Shown here piece by piece: positions 7,289 to 14,839 of a DNA stretch of 64,000 bases. The DNA lies in NCBI GenBank assembly GCA_051004015.1, contig JBPCKT010000114.1, forward strand, positions 77,637 through 141,636, written 5' to 3'. Both the position numbers and the translations under genes were made by a program. How positions within the stretch are numbered: position 1 is the first letter of the stretch; each line of letters starts with the position of its first letter. Origin of the DNA: SXOA01 sp051004015 (GTDB taxonomy: Bacteria; Planctomycetota; Planctomycetia; Pirellulales; Pirellulaceae). Below the pieces are notes generated by a model. That model was not told the DNA's origin. It searched no databases and saw only the letters and a list, made by a program, of their open reading frames with translations.

Positions 7289-10200
7289 CTACTTCTTTAC
7301 TTCTTCTACTTTGACCACCACATTCGTCACGGCCTGCACGTCCACGTTGTTGAACTTCCCCTTGGCCCGGACCACCACGTTGTGGTCCCCCGGCGTGGCG
7401 TTGGCGGCAGCGACAATTTCCAGCTTCCCTTCCGCCTGGCCATTCGGAATGCTCACCTTGGCCGCCGTGAGACCCTGAACGCCCTGCGGCGGTTCGAAGG
7501 AAATCTCGACGGCATCGGCGAAGGCATAAAGCCGGTTGATGTTGGTGGTCAACGTTTGCTTCTCTCCCTGCTTCACAGCTCCACCGACCGCGGCCGCGTT
7601 GAAAGTAATGGGGGTTGAGACGATGCGGAGCTTGATAGGCGTCGAAATGAGCGAGAAGTTCACGTCCTTGGGCTGATTGGCCTGTTTGATCGCATTCACC
7701 CGCGCATCAAACTGCGGCTTGAACTGATTGGCCGCGGTGACCTTGTCGGTCGCTGCCTTGAGGGCCGCTTCCGAAGCCACGCGAGCGTCTTCCTTGGTCT
7801 TGGCGAGCGCCAGGGCATCCGCAAGGAGCTTCTCCGCTTTCACTTGCTCTTCGGCTGCGGCCTTGGCCTGGGCAGCCGCTTCGTCGGAAGCCTTTTGGGC
7901 CGCCGCCTGAGCATCCTTGAGTCCCTGGTTGGCGGCGTCCTTGGCAGCCGCTTCGACGGCTTTGGCCAGATTGTCCGCTGCGACCTTGGCTGCGTCGGCC
8001 TTTTGCTTGGCGACGCCAGCCGCGGTGGTCTTGGCCTGCTCCGCCGTTGTGGCGGCAGCCTTGGTGTCCGTGGCTTCTTTCGTGGCCAGGTCCTTGGCGG
8101 TCGTCGCGGTTTTCACCACCTCGCCGAAGGCCTTGATCGTCTCGTCAAGCACCTTCTGCTCGGCTTCGAGTCCGGCTTGAGCTTCGGGATTGCGAATGTG
8201 CTTCTGCTTGGTGTCCGCCCGCATATAGAAGGTGTACACGCCGGGCTTGGTATTTCCCTGATTGATGGCGAGCTCGAATTTGCCCGCGGCCGTGTTGGGG
8301 TCGAGATTGATTTCCTTGGGCTTGATCTGATCGGGCAAGCCAGTCGCAACGAGCTTGAGCGGCTCTTTCCAATCGCCGCGGCGAGTGGCTGTCACCGGAA
8401 TTTCAATATTGCCGCCGATGGACGTCTCCCAAATCTTATCCTCGCCAATCTGCACAAAGGCGGGCTGCAAGTCCTTGTCGACGACCGCGAGTTGGAATGA
8501 TCGCGTGAGCTGGAACTCGGGGTTTTGCGTCTGTCGGTTCGCCGTGCCCCATACAATCTGGGCATAGCGAGCTTCGCGGACCACTTCCTTGCCGGCAATC
8601 TGGGCCTTGCCGACAATCTTGATCGGTCCCGCAGCGGCAACGGCTGCTTCGGCGGCGCTGAAGACCAGCACGGCGGTGTTGACATCTCCGCCGACGATCG
8701 CGCCGGGGCAAGTGACGCCGGCGGGAAGTCCTTCCACCGTAATGGTGATGTCCCCCGTGAATTCATCGCGGCGATCAATCAGCACACCGACCGCCGTCGT
8801 TCCTCCCTTGCGGACGACGCTCGGCAGCAGCGGCGTATTCTGGTTCTGCTGCGGATTCCCCGGCACGATGGCCTGGGCCAACATGCGGAAGTCCGGCTCG
8901 GCCGCGTGAATCATCAGCCGATAGACAAACGACGGATTCTTCCGCCCGCTGCCGACCTGATCCTTGAGGAACAGACGGTACGTGCCATCCTCGGGAACCG
9001 CGAACTTGAAGGATGGATCGTCCGTGCTGGTGTCGAAATCGGTGCCGATCTTGGCCTGCCGCTCTTGCGTGTCATCAACCTGGGTGATGTCGCTGACAAC
9101 CTCTTCGCCCTTTTCGTTCTTGGTCACCCGGTACAAGGCGAAGAACGGGTCACTCTCCAGGCCCAACTGGTGCGAGGCAACCTCGATGAACCAATTCTCT
9201 CCCTTCTTGGCGTCAAACTGCACCCAGTCCCCGTCCCGCTGGGGATTGAACTGGCCGACATATTCGCAAGGAAGCGTGATCTTCTGCGCCTGGGCCGGCT
9301 GATCGTTCGGCTCCGTTTCGACGATGACGGGGCCGCGAGCGAAGTAGACGGTGACCGGATTGGCCGGGCCCGCGGGAGTAAGAAGACGGAACTCAATACC
9401 GTCCTGCCAGACGCTGCGCACCGGCGTGGTGGAATTCGACGCCAGAGTCGTCTTGGCCACGTCATCGGCTGGCAGGGGAATATTGACGACGAGCTTCTGC
9501 AGAGCCGCCCCGCCGATGGTCAGGCCATCCGCCGGCTGTCCACCGGGCAAGTTGCGGCCATAGATCGTGAACGGATTATTGGACCCCGCCGGAGCGGACG
9601 GCGGAAAGACAAAATCAACGTAGGCCGACGGCGTGACGCTGAGACGATAGAAATAGTCCGGCCCGCCACCGTAGACATTGTCAAGCACCTTGAGGACATA
9701 AAAGCCCTCCGCGGGCGCTGTGAAGTCGAGCACAGGATCGCTGCCGACGGTATCCTTGGCCCGAACCAGCTCCTTGCCGGCCGGGTTCATGAGCACCATC
9801 GTCGCGTTGAGGCGCGACTGGATCCGCTGGGCCGAGCAGTCGATGATCACCCGCTCCCCCGCCTTCAGCGGCACTTTGAGATGGTCGTACGTATTCGCAT
9901 CCACTCGCCCGCTGAACACGCTGCCGACCGGCACATCCACTGCCTTGTCCGGCGCGGCGTTGACGCCGGCGTCGATCAGCTCATTCAAGGCGCTGACGGT
10001 GAAGACACGCGCGTTGGACTGCCCGAAGCGGCCGACGGTGCGGACCTCGTAGGCTCCCGGCGGCACGTCCGCGGCAATCGTCACGGTGAATGCGCCGGCC
10101 ACGGGCTTGGCTACCTTCTCGAGCTCCGTCGGCATCGTCATTTTGCCCACGGCGGTAATGCCCGGATGGCTGAAAATGAGCTTGCTGGCGTCGTCCTGGT

Positions 10201-10363
10201 CCAGCCCCGCGATGGTCATTTCCACAGCGGTCCCCGGCTTGCCGCCTGGCGGGAATATGGAAGTGAGCTGGGTCGCCGGAAGTTGGGCAAGGCTTATGGA
10301 AGTAACGCAAAGACTCAGTGCAAGCGCGGCAAAAACACCGCGCAGGGCGAAGAAATCCTTCAT
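7289..10363 (-). CDS. secreted PPC-domain (pre-peptidase C-terminal) protein with coiled-coil insert
   Basis: 1024 residues from ATG 10363. Signal peptide 1-27 (ends SISLAQ). Residues about 30-125 look IPT/TIG-like (LTSIFPPGGKPGTAVEMTIA). Two PPC-type beta-sandwich modules follow, seen in VIIDCSAQRIQSRLNATMVL and in NDQPAQAQKITLPCEYVGQF with a DGDWVQFDAKKGENWFIEVA stretch. A further beta-rich part precedes a coiled coil of Ala/Lys/Glu at about residues 730-890, and the last about 130 residues are again beta-rich. The coiled coil shares NQGLKDAxAAAxKAS with the neighbouring WD40 protein, which suggests that the two associate or exchanged this segment. No catalytic motif is seen. Likely a periplasmic or surface binding protein expressed with its neighbours. 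Confidence 0.85.
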   Translation of the reverse strand: MKDFFALRGVFAALALSLCVTSISLAQLPATQLTSIFPPGGKPGTAVEMTIAGLDQDDASKLIFSHPGITAVGKMTMPTELEKVAKPVAGAFTVTIAADVPPGAYEVRTVGRFGQSNARVFTVSALNELIDAGVNAAPDKAVDVPVGSVFSGRVDANTYDHLKVPLKAGERVIIDCSAQRIQSRLNATMVLMNPAGKELVRAKDTVGSDPVLDFTAPAEGFYVLKVLDNVYGGGPDYFYRLSVTPSAYVDFVFPPSAPAGSNNPFTIYGRNLPGGQPADGLTIGGAALQKLVVNIPLPADDVAKTTLASNSTTPVRSVWQDGIEFRLLTPAGPANPVTVYFARGPVIVETEPNDQPAQAQKITLPCEYVGQFNPQRDGDWVQFDAKKGENWFIEVASHQLGLESDPFFALYRVTKNEKGEEVVSDITQVDDTQERQAKIGTDFDTSTDDPSFKFAVPEDGTYRLFLKDQVGSGRKNPSFVYRLMIHAAEPDFRMLAQAIVPGNPQQNQNTPLLPSVVRKGGTTAVGVLIDRRDEFTGDITITVEGLPAGVTCPGAIVGGDVNTAVLVFSAAEAAVAAAGPIKIVGKAQIAGKEVVREARYAQIVWGTANRQTQNPEFQLTRSFQLAVVDKDLQPAFVQIGEDKIWETSIGGNIEIPVTATRRGDWKEPLKLVATGLPDQIKPKEINLDPNTAAGKFELAINQGNTKPGVYTFYMRADTKQKHIRNPEAQAGLEAEQKVLDETIKAFGEVVKTATTAKDLATKEATDTKAAATTAEQAKTTAAGVAKQKADAAKVAADNLAKAVEAAAKDAANQGLKDAQAAAQKASDEAAAQAKAAAEEQVKAEKLLADALALAKTKEDARVASEAALKAATDKVTAANQFKPQFDARVNAIKQANQPKDVNFSLISTPIKLRIVSTPITFNAAAVGGAVKQGEKQTLTTNINRLYAFADAVEISFEPPQGVQGLTAAKVSIPNGQAEGKLEIVAAANATPGDHNVVVRAKGKFNNVDVQAVTNVVVKVEEVKK

Positions 10364-10527
10364 GGAAACGCCTCCAAGGGGGTCTTGTGGGGGAGGTTGA
10401 GGCTGGGAAGGTGGCGCTGCCTGTTGTCAGGCAGCGGCCGGCGAAGTTGAGGTGGGAACTAAAGGCGGGGCAATACTCTCAGTTTGCTTCGCTCGGGCGA
10501 GGGAAGCAAGCTGTTTGCGAACTACTC

Positions 10528-10629
10528 GTTCCCAAGCTCTGCTGGGGAACGCACGTCTTGGAAGCTCTGCTTCGCCGCTACGGGAAGCGGAGCTTCCGCC
10601 CTTGGGTTCCCAAGCAGAGCTTGGGAACC
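10528..10629. repeat. REP-like palindromic cluster, copy 3
   Basis: Outer palindromes GTTCCCAAGCTCTGCTGGGGAAC (10528-10550) and GGTTCCCAAGC/GCTTGGGAACC (10605-10629) flank GAAGCTCTGCTTC and GAAGCGGAGCTTC. It lies between the DUF1549/DUF1553 gene and the PPC gene, starting 8 nt beyond the DUF1553 stop codon. Organisation is the same as in copy 2. Confidence 0.85.
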
Positions 10630-10637
10630 AGGGACGT

Positions 10638-13151
10638 CTAATGGTTGAACAAGAACTCCTTCGTATTGATCAGCGCCCAGACGATGTCCTCGTAAGCTCG
10701 CTGCGGGGCGTCCTTGTTCTTTTCAATATGCGCCAAGGCGATGTTGAGCTCGTCCGGCGTCGGCTGACGGGCGAATGCGAGCAGGTAAAGCTCACGGATC
10801 TTTACGTCATTCGGGCGAGCCTTATCGTTGGCCAGTGCCGCCGCCTTGCCGTTGCCGGCAGTCAGCTTGCCTTGAATTTCACCGGAGTTGAGCAGATGCA
10901 AACTCTGGGCAAGGTTTGCCTCGCTTGACCGCTCGCACTCGCAGGCGCTCGAAGCTTCCGGCCGGCCGAAGACCGTCAGGAAGTAAGAGTTGAAGCCGTT
11001 GTCCGGCAGTTGCACCGCGCGGGTGCCGGCGGGAATCGGCCCAAACGAAGTCGTCGAACCGGTCACCTGGTCAATCGCGTCCAGCAGCACTTCCGCATTC
11101 AGCCGCTTGGGATAGTAGCGAGAGAAGTTCTGCTTGTCGTCCTGGTTCCACTGGTTGGGCTCCGCGCTGAGCTGGTAGACCGTGGAGTTGCAAATCGTGC
11201 GGCAAAGGTTCTTGAGGTCGAAATTGTGATCGGAAAAATCCTTCGCCAAAGCCGCCAGCAGATCGGGGTTCGACGCCGGGTTGGTCACCCGCATGTCGTC
11301 CTCCGGATCGACCAGGCCGCGGCCGAAGAAGTGCTTCCAGTAGCGATTGACGAGCGAGCGAGAGAAGAACGGGTTGTCCTTCTGTCCCAGCCAGTTCGCC
11401 AGCTCCTCGCGCGGGTCGTTGTCCGCGGGAATTTCCAGCGGCTTGGCGCCGAGGCCCGTCGGCTTCACGCCTTGTCCGGTCTTCGGATTCTGAGCCGCAG
11501 CGACGCCGCGGCGGTGGAAAATCCGCTCATCTCCCTGCATGGCCCCCTTCTTCCGCCCGACCTGGGCGAAGAATGCCGAGAAGCCGTAATAATCCTGCTG
11601 GCTCCAGCGCTCGAACGGATGGTGATGGCAGCGGGCACATTGAATCCGCAGCCCCAGGAAGAGCTGCGCCGTATCTTCCACCTGAGCCGACTGGTCCTTC
11701 ACCTCGCGATACCAGGCGACCGGGGCGTTCTTTCCCGCCTCGCCGCTGGCGGTCACGATTTCCCGCACAAACTGGTCATAGGGCTTGTTCTCGTGCAGGC
11801 TCTGGCGAATCCATTCGTGGAAGGCAAACGTCGCCGTCTTGTCGTTATCCTGCCGCCGCTTGTTGCGAAGGATCGCGTTCCACTTATTGGCGAAGTAATC
11901 GGCGTAGTCGGTGCTTTCCAGGAGCCGATCGATGACCTTGGCTCGCTTGTTCGGATCCTGGTCCGCCAGAAAAGCGCCGGCCTCATCCAGCGACGGCAGC
12001 CGGCCGGCGAGATCGACCGTGACGCGGCGGAGGAAGGTGGCGTCATCGCAGACGATGGACGATGGCAGTCCCAGAGCGGTGAGCTTCTTGAAGACCTGCT
12101 CGTCCACAAAGTTCTTGGCAACGGGCAGCCCTTCGATCTTCACGCCCAGTGGAATCGTGGCGCGATAGACGCCGACATTTCCCTGGTAGCGGGCCATCAC
12201 CGCGACCGAGCCCGTGAGCTGGCCGGTGGTGACGAGGCCGGTGACGCTTACTTCGGCCATTTCGGTGTCGTTGCTGTCGAACGTCGTGGTGCGAGTGACG
12301 TCTTCGGTCGAGCCGTCGCTGTAATGGGCGATGGCGACGATTTGCTGCGTCGTTTCCCGCTCCATCAAACGCTCGGTCGGAAAGACCTCAATATGCGTGA
12401 CCTGGGGATCCGTCGCTTTGCCGAAGGGCATTCCTTGCTCCACCCAGCGGCGCATGAGCCGGTAGGCGGGAGAATCAAATTCAATCCGCTGGCCGCCGCC
12501 GTGGGGCAAGCGGGCCGAAGCTTTGAGCAGCAGCAGGCTCTGGTCCGGGGCGCCGGGGAAGAGTCGCCTTCCCTTTCCTTCCATCACCAGAAACTCGTAG
12601 TCTTCCTTGGGCTCAAAGCCCAGCAAGGACAAACGAAAGCCATTTTGCCCACCACTTTTGCCGTGGCATCCGCCGCCGTTGCAGGAATACTTGGTGAAGA
12701 TGGGGGTGACCTGATTGGCAAAGTTGATGGGCAGGTCGGTGACGAGGTTCGCCACCTGCACGCTCACCACCGCCTCCACACCCGGAGCGGCAACCGCCTT
12801 GACGACTGCTTTCCCTTCCGTGATCGGGGAAATAAGCCCCGTTTCGTCGACCTTCACGATCCCCGCCGGCTCCGCTTGAAACACGGTTTTGCGGGTTAAG
12901 TCGCGAGTCTGGCCACTGTCATAGTTGCCGGTAATGACGAGCTGCTGCACGGCATCCCGGCCGGAAAGCATCAGCAAGCCGTCCTTCGTCCGGCCACTGT
13001 CCAGAGCTATCGAAACCAGCTTGCCAGGGTCGCCCAGGCCGGGGGCCTTGGGCTTCGCGGGGGCATCAGCGGCAGATAGAGCAGCCATCCATAAGGCGGG
13101 AGCGATGAGTGCTGCGGTAAATACAACAGCAGCGGGAAGCGGTCGTCGCAT
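10638..13151 (-). CDS. DUF1549/DUF1553 secreted cytochrome-type protein with Big2 domain
   Basis: The start at 13151 follows GGAAAGGA; 837 residues. Signal peptide to about residue 27 (ALWMAALSAADA). A Big2-type Ig-like domain (residues about 40-135) is followed by a haem-type motif CNGGGCHGKSGG, a second Ig-like domain (SVTGLVTTGQLTGSVAVMAR), then DUF1549 (VDEQVFKKLTALGLPSSIVC, KWNAILRNKRR). The CARCHHHPFERW motif comes next, and DUF1553 fills the C-terminal third (FGRGLVDPEDDMRVTNPASN). This is the usual planctomycete PSCyt2/PSD1 arrangement, often paired with DUF1501. Here the DUF1501 gene lies upstream on the same strand but is separated by a toxin/antitoxin pair and a cassette. Role unproven; proposed links to polysaccharide catabolism are inference from context in other genomes. 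Confidence 0.9.
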   Translation of the reverse strand: MRRPLPAAVVFTAALIAPALWMAALSAADAPAKPKAPGLGDPGKLVSIALDSGRTKDGLLMLSGRDAVQQLVITGNYDSGQTRDLTRKTVFQAEPAGIVKVDETGLISPITEGKAVVKAVAAPGVEAVVSVQVANLVTDLPINFANQVTPIFTKYSCNGGGCHGKSGGQNGFRLSLLGFEPKEDYEFLVMEGKGRRLFPGAPDQSLLLLKASARLPHGGGQRIEFDSPAYRLMRRWVEQGMPFGKATDPQVTHIEVFPTERLMERETTQQIVAIAHYSDGSTEDVTRTTTFDSNDTEMAEVSVTGLVTTGQLTGSVAVMARYQGNVGVYRATIPLGVKIEGLPVAKNFVDEQVFKKLTALGLPSSIVCDDATFLRRVTVDLAGRLPSLDEAGAFLADQDPNKRAKVIDRLLESTDYADYFANKWNAILRNKRRQDNDKTATFAFHEWIRQSLHENKPYDQFVREIVTASGEAGKNAPVAWYREVKDQSAQVEDTAQLFLGLRIQCARCHHHPFERWSQQDYYGFSAFFAQVGRKKGAMQGDERIFHRRGVAAAQNPKTGQGVKPTGLGAKPLEIPADNDPREELANWLGQKDNPFFSRSLVNRYWKHFFGRGLVDPEDDMRVTNPASNPDLLAALAKDFSDHNFDLKNLCRTICNSTVYQLSAEPNQWNQDDKQNFSRYYPKRLNAEVLLDAIDQVTGSTTSFGPIPAGTRAVQLPDNGFNSYFLTVFGRPEASSACECERSSEANLAQSLHLLNSGEIQGKLTAGNGKAAALANDKARPNDVKIRELYLLAFARQPTPDELNIALAHIEKNKDAPQRAYEDIVWALINTKEFLFNH

Positions 13152-13373
13152 CGTGTTTCCTTTCCTCAGGCGGGGCAAGGAGTAAGGACCATCCGTAGTA
13201 GGCGGGTCTAGCGGCAAAGGTTGCCGCCAGCGATTCTGATTATCACCGGTCGGGAAAGAAATTGCAAGCAATGCGGAAGTCTTTTGGCCAACCAATTTTA
13301 AGTCCTGTCCTCCCTGAAATAGGACTGGTCATTTCCCTGGCGACGACAGCCTGCTTTGGCCTATAATCGAGCT

Positions 13374-13640
13374 ATGGATTCCATATCCCGCGATGTTGCC
13401 GAAATCGAACCCCGCGACCGGGAGGCACTGGAGCACGTTCTCGGCCGTTCGCTCGCGGATGACCAGCGCGTAGTCATTAGTGTGACCCCCGCCACGCAAC
13501 CGCGCGCCGTTGCCAAAGCTGCTCCGCCGTTAGAAATCCCGGCTTGGTGGAAAATCTACGAGGGGCTCAGCGATGAAGAGATTGATCGGCTCGATCAGTC
13601 CATTCGGCAGCGGGCTAACCTCACTCGGTCCTCCGACTAA
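13374..13640 (+). CDS. putative antitoxin of a VapBC-type pair
   Basis: 88 residues from ATG 13374. The product has no obvious DNA-binding fold that I can name. It has an N-terminal acidic helix (REALEHVLGRSLADDQRVVI) and a C-terminal helix (KIYEGLSDEEIDRLDQSIRQ) suited to wrapping a PIN toxin. It precedes the PIN gene by 11 nt on the same strand, the usual antitoxin-toxin order. Identity as antitoxin rests on position and size. Confidence 0.7.
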   Translation: MDSISRDVAEIEPRDREALEHVLGRSLADDQRVVISVTPATQPRAVAKAAPPLEIPAWWKIYEGLSDEEIDRLDQSIRQRANLTRSSD

Positions 13641-13651
13641 CCGCGTAGCCC

Positions 13652-14062
13652 ATGGACCTTGCCCTGCTTGATACGGATATTCTCTCCGAGGTAATCAAGC
13701 TGCGAAATGCGGCAGTCCAGCAGAAGGCCCTGGCCTACGTGCAGATACACGGGCAAATCGCATTTTCCGCGATGACCCGATACGAGATTCTGCGAGGCTA
13801 TCGGGATACGAACGCTACGACGCAGTTGGCCAGATTTGGCGTCTTCTGCCAGAATTCGCTCATCCTTCCGGTAAGCGATGCCACCTTCGACTTGACAGCC
13901 GATTTGTGGGTCGCTGCTCGCCGAGGCGGGCATCCGTCCAACGATGCTGACCTGATCATCGCAGCGACTGCGATCGAGCACGGACGCGTGCTGGCTACTG
14001 GCAACGCCGCCCACTTCGCTTGGATTGCCAATCTGCGAATTGAAGACTGGCGTCAGCCGTAA
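13652..14062 (+). CDS. vapC: VapC-like PIN-domain ribonuclease toxin
   Basis: 136 residues from ATG 13652. PIN-domain acids are all visible: LLDTDILSEV at the N-terminus, TRYEILRG in the middle, NDADLIIAATA and a late LATGNAAHFAWI. This matches the tRNA-/rRNA-cleaving VapC family, Mg-dependent single-strand RNases. It forms an operon with the 88-residue protein upstream. Its stop codon is 6 nt from the proposed end of an integron cassette. If that cassette is removed, the toxin's stop and the DUF1501 stop would face each other 13 nt apart. Confidence 0.88.
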   Translation: MDLALLDTDILSEVIKLRNAAVQQKALAYVQIHGQIAFSAMTRYEILRGYRDTNATTQLARFGVFCQNSLILPVSDATFDLTADLWVAARRGGHPSNDADLIIAATAIEHGRVLATGNAAHFAWIANLRIEDWRQP

Positions 14063-14068
14063 TGAGAA

Positions 14069-14160
14069 CGACCGCGTTCACTTGCCGGGCCGGCTGCAAG
14101 GAACGTGATGTCTCGAAAAACCGCAATGCCGGCCCGGTCAAGGGGAACGCTTTGTTAGCC
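14069..14160 (-). repeat. attC-like recombination site of the cassette
   Basis: Minus-strand order: R'' GGCTAAC (14160-14154), spacer AAA, L'' GCGTTC, then TTG-A-CCGGGCCGGC, a loop region, GCCGGCCCGG-CAA, L' GAACGC (14079-14074), spacer GGTC, then G^TT. The arms pair except for a lone A between TTG and CCGG that has no partner, like the extrahelical bases of attC. It begins one base after the DUF2625 stop codon, the usual place for attC. The size of 92 nt is in the normal range. Confidence 0.72.
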
Positions 14161-14161
14161 C

Positions 14162-14815
14162 TCAATGGCCATCCAATTGCCGTTGCAAGTCAAGTTGCAA
14201 GGCCCATTGCTCGGCAACCGGAATAGGTCCACGGTGACGATCTTTGATGGGCGGCCCTTTTGCCCACAAGAACGGGTAAATACTGATTGCCTGGTCTCCG
14301 CTCAGTTGCTTGACCTCGGAAACCCAATCATCCCAGCGCAACGAGTCATAGAACTCATGGAGCTTTTCGGACATCGCCCACACGAGAAACTGCGAGTAAC
14401 CGAATCCACATGGCTCCCACCGAAGCGAATCGGGAGCGTAGAAGTAAACATTTCCAGGGTCCTCGCCCAGCGCGCCGCCGTTGATTGCAAAAAAGCCGCC
14501 AACAACATCGTCGGCAACCAAGTAGAACCGATTCGATCTACCTTTGTTCCACTCCGGTAGCGAGCGCTCAAACCGTGGATGCCCGCCCGCTCCGAGCACA
14601 CGCAGCCAACCGTTATCAATAAAGATGCCTGCTGCATTATGTGCGATTGCACCCATCGGAGCTCGCGTCGTGACCTGAGTTGCATACAAGGCGGCATCTC
14701 CGGCCCCAGAAGCCGCCGGAAGTATCTCGACTGGCACGGAAGCCTCGCCGACCCATTGTTGGACTAGCGGCCAGGCTGGCTCATTGTGATCAATAAGTTC
14801 GGCGAGGGCAGGCAT
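14162..14815 (-). CDS. DUF2625 family protein (cassette-borne)
   Basis: 217 residues from ATG 14815. The sequence follows the DUF2625 pattern: ALAELIDHNEPAWPLVQQWV at the start, a central GWLRVLGAGGHPRFERSLPE and FYLVADDVVGGFFAINGGAL, a YAPDSLRWEPCGFGYSQFLV segment, and WAKGPPIKDRHRGPIPVAEQ near the end. Function unknown; DUF2625 genes also turn up as mobile cassette cargo elsewhere. The start lies 17 nt from the cassette boundary with a weak ribosome site, and the stop lies 1 nt from attC, so the gene fills the cassette. It probably relies on outside transcription, and no promoter is obvious. Confidence 0.8.
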   Translation of the reverse strand: MPALAELIDHNEPAWPLVQQWVGEASVPVEILPAASGAGDAALYATQVTTRAPMGAIAHNAAGIFIDNGWLRVLGAGGHPRFERSLPEWNKGRSNRFYLVADDVVGGFFAINGGALGEDPGNVYFYAPDSLRWEPCGFGYSQFLVWAMSEKLHEFYDSLRWDDWVSEVKQLSGDQAISIYPFLWAKGPPIKDRHRGPIPVAEQWALQLDLQRQLDGH

Positions 14816-14839
14816 GAGTTCTCGCGGACTAACAATCGA

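Larger units (their letters stand above)
14069..14832 (-). mobile_element. single integron-type gene cassette (DUF2625 gene + attC)
   Basis: Read on the minus strand, a G^TT junction (GTTAGTC, 14833-14827) is followed by a 17-nt leader, the DUF2625 ATG, its TGA, one base, and then an attC-like palindrome ending at GTT (14069-14067). The 764-bp unit lies between 14068/14069 and 14832/14833. Circularising it would join GCGGTCG to TTAGTC, giving an R' box GTTAGTC that pairs 6/7 with the R'' box GGCTAAC. At present R' reads GTTCTCA, as expected if the cassette sits in a secondary (non-attC) target. No integron integrase is in the window. Inference from sequence structure; cassette sizes and layout agree with known ones. 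Confidence 0.75.

Noticed and set aside
8525..10450. 641-codon plus-strand ORF
   Set aside because: Antisense shadow of the PPC-domain gene.
11010..12899. 629-codon plus-strand ORF
   Set aside because: Antisense shadow of the DUF1549/DUF1553 gene in high-GC sequence.
13356..13373. TTG start upstream of the antitoxin ATG
   Set aside because: No ribosome site; ATG 13374 fits the family size and spacing.
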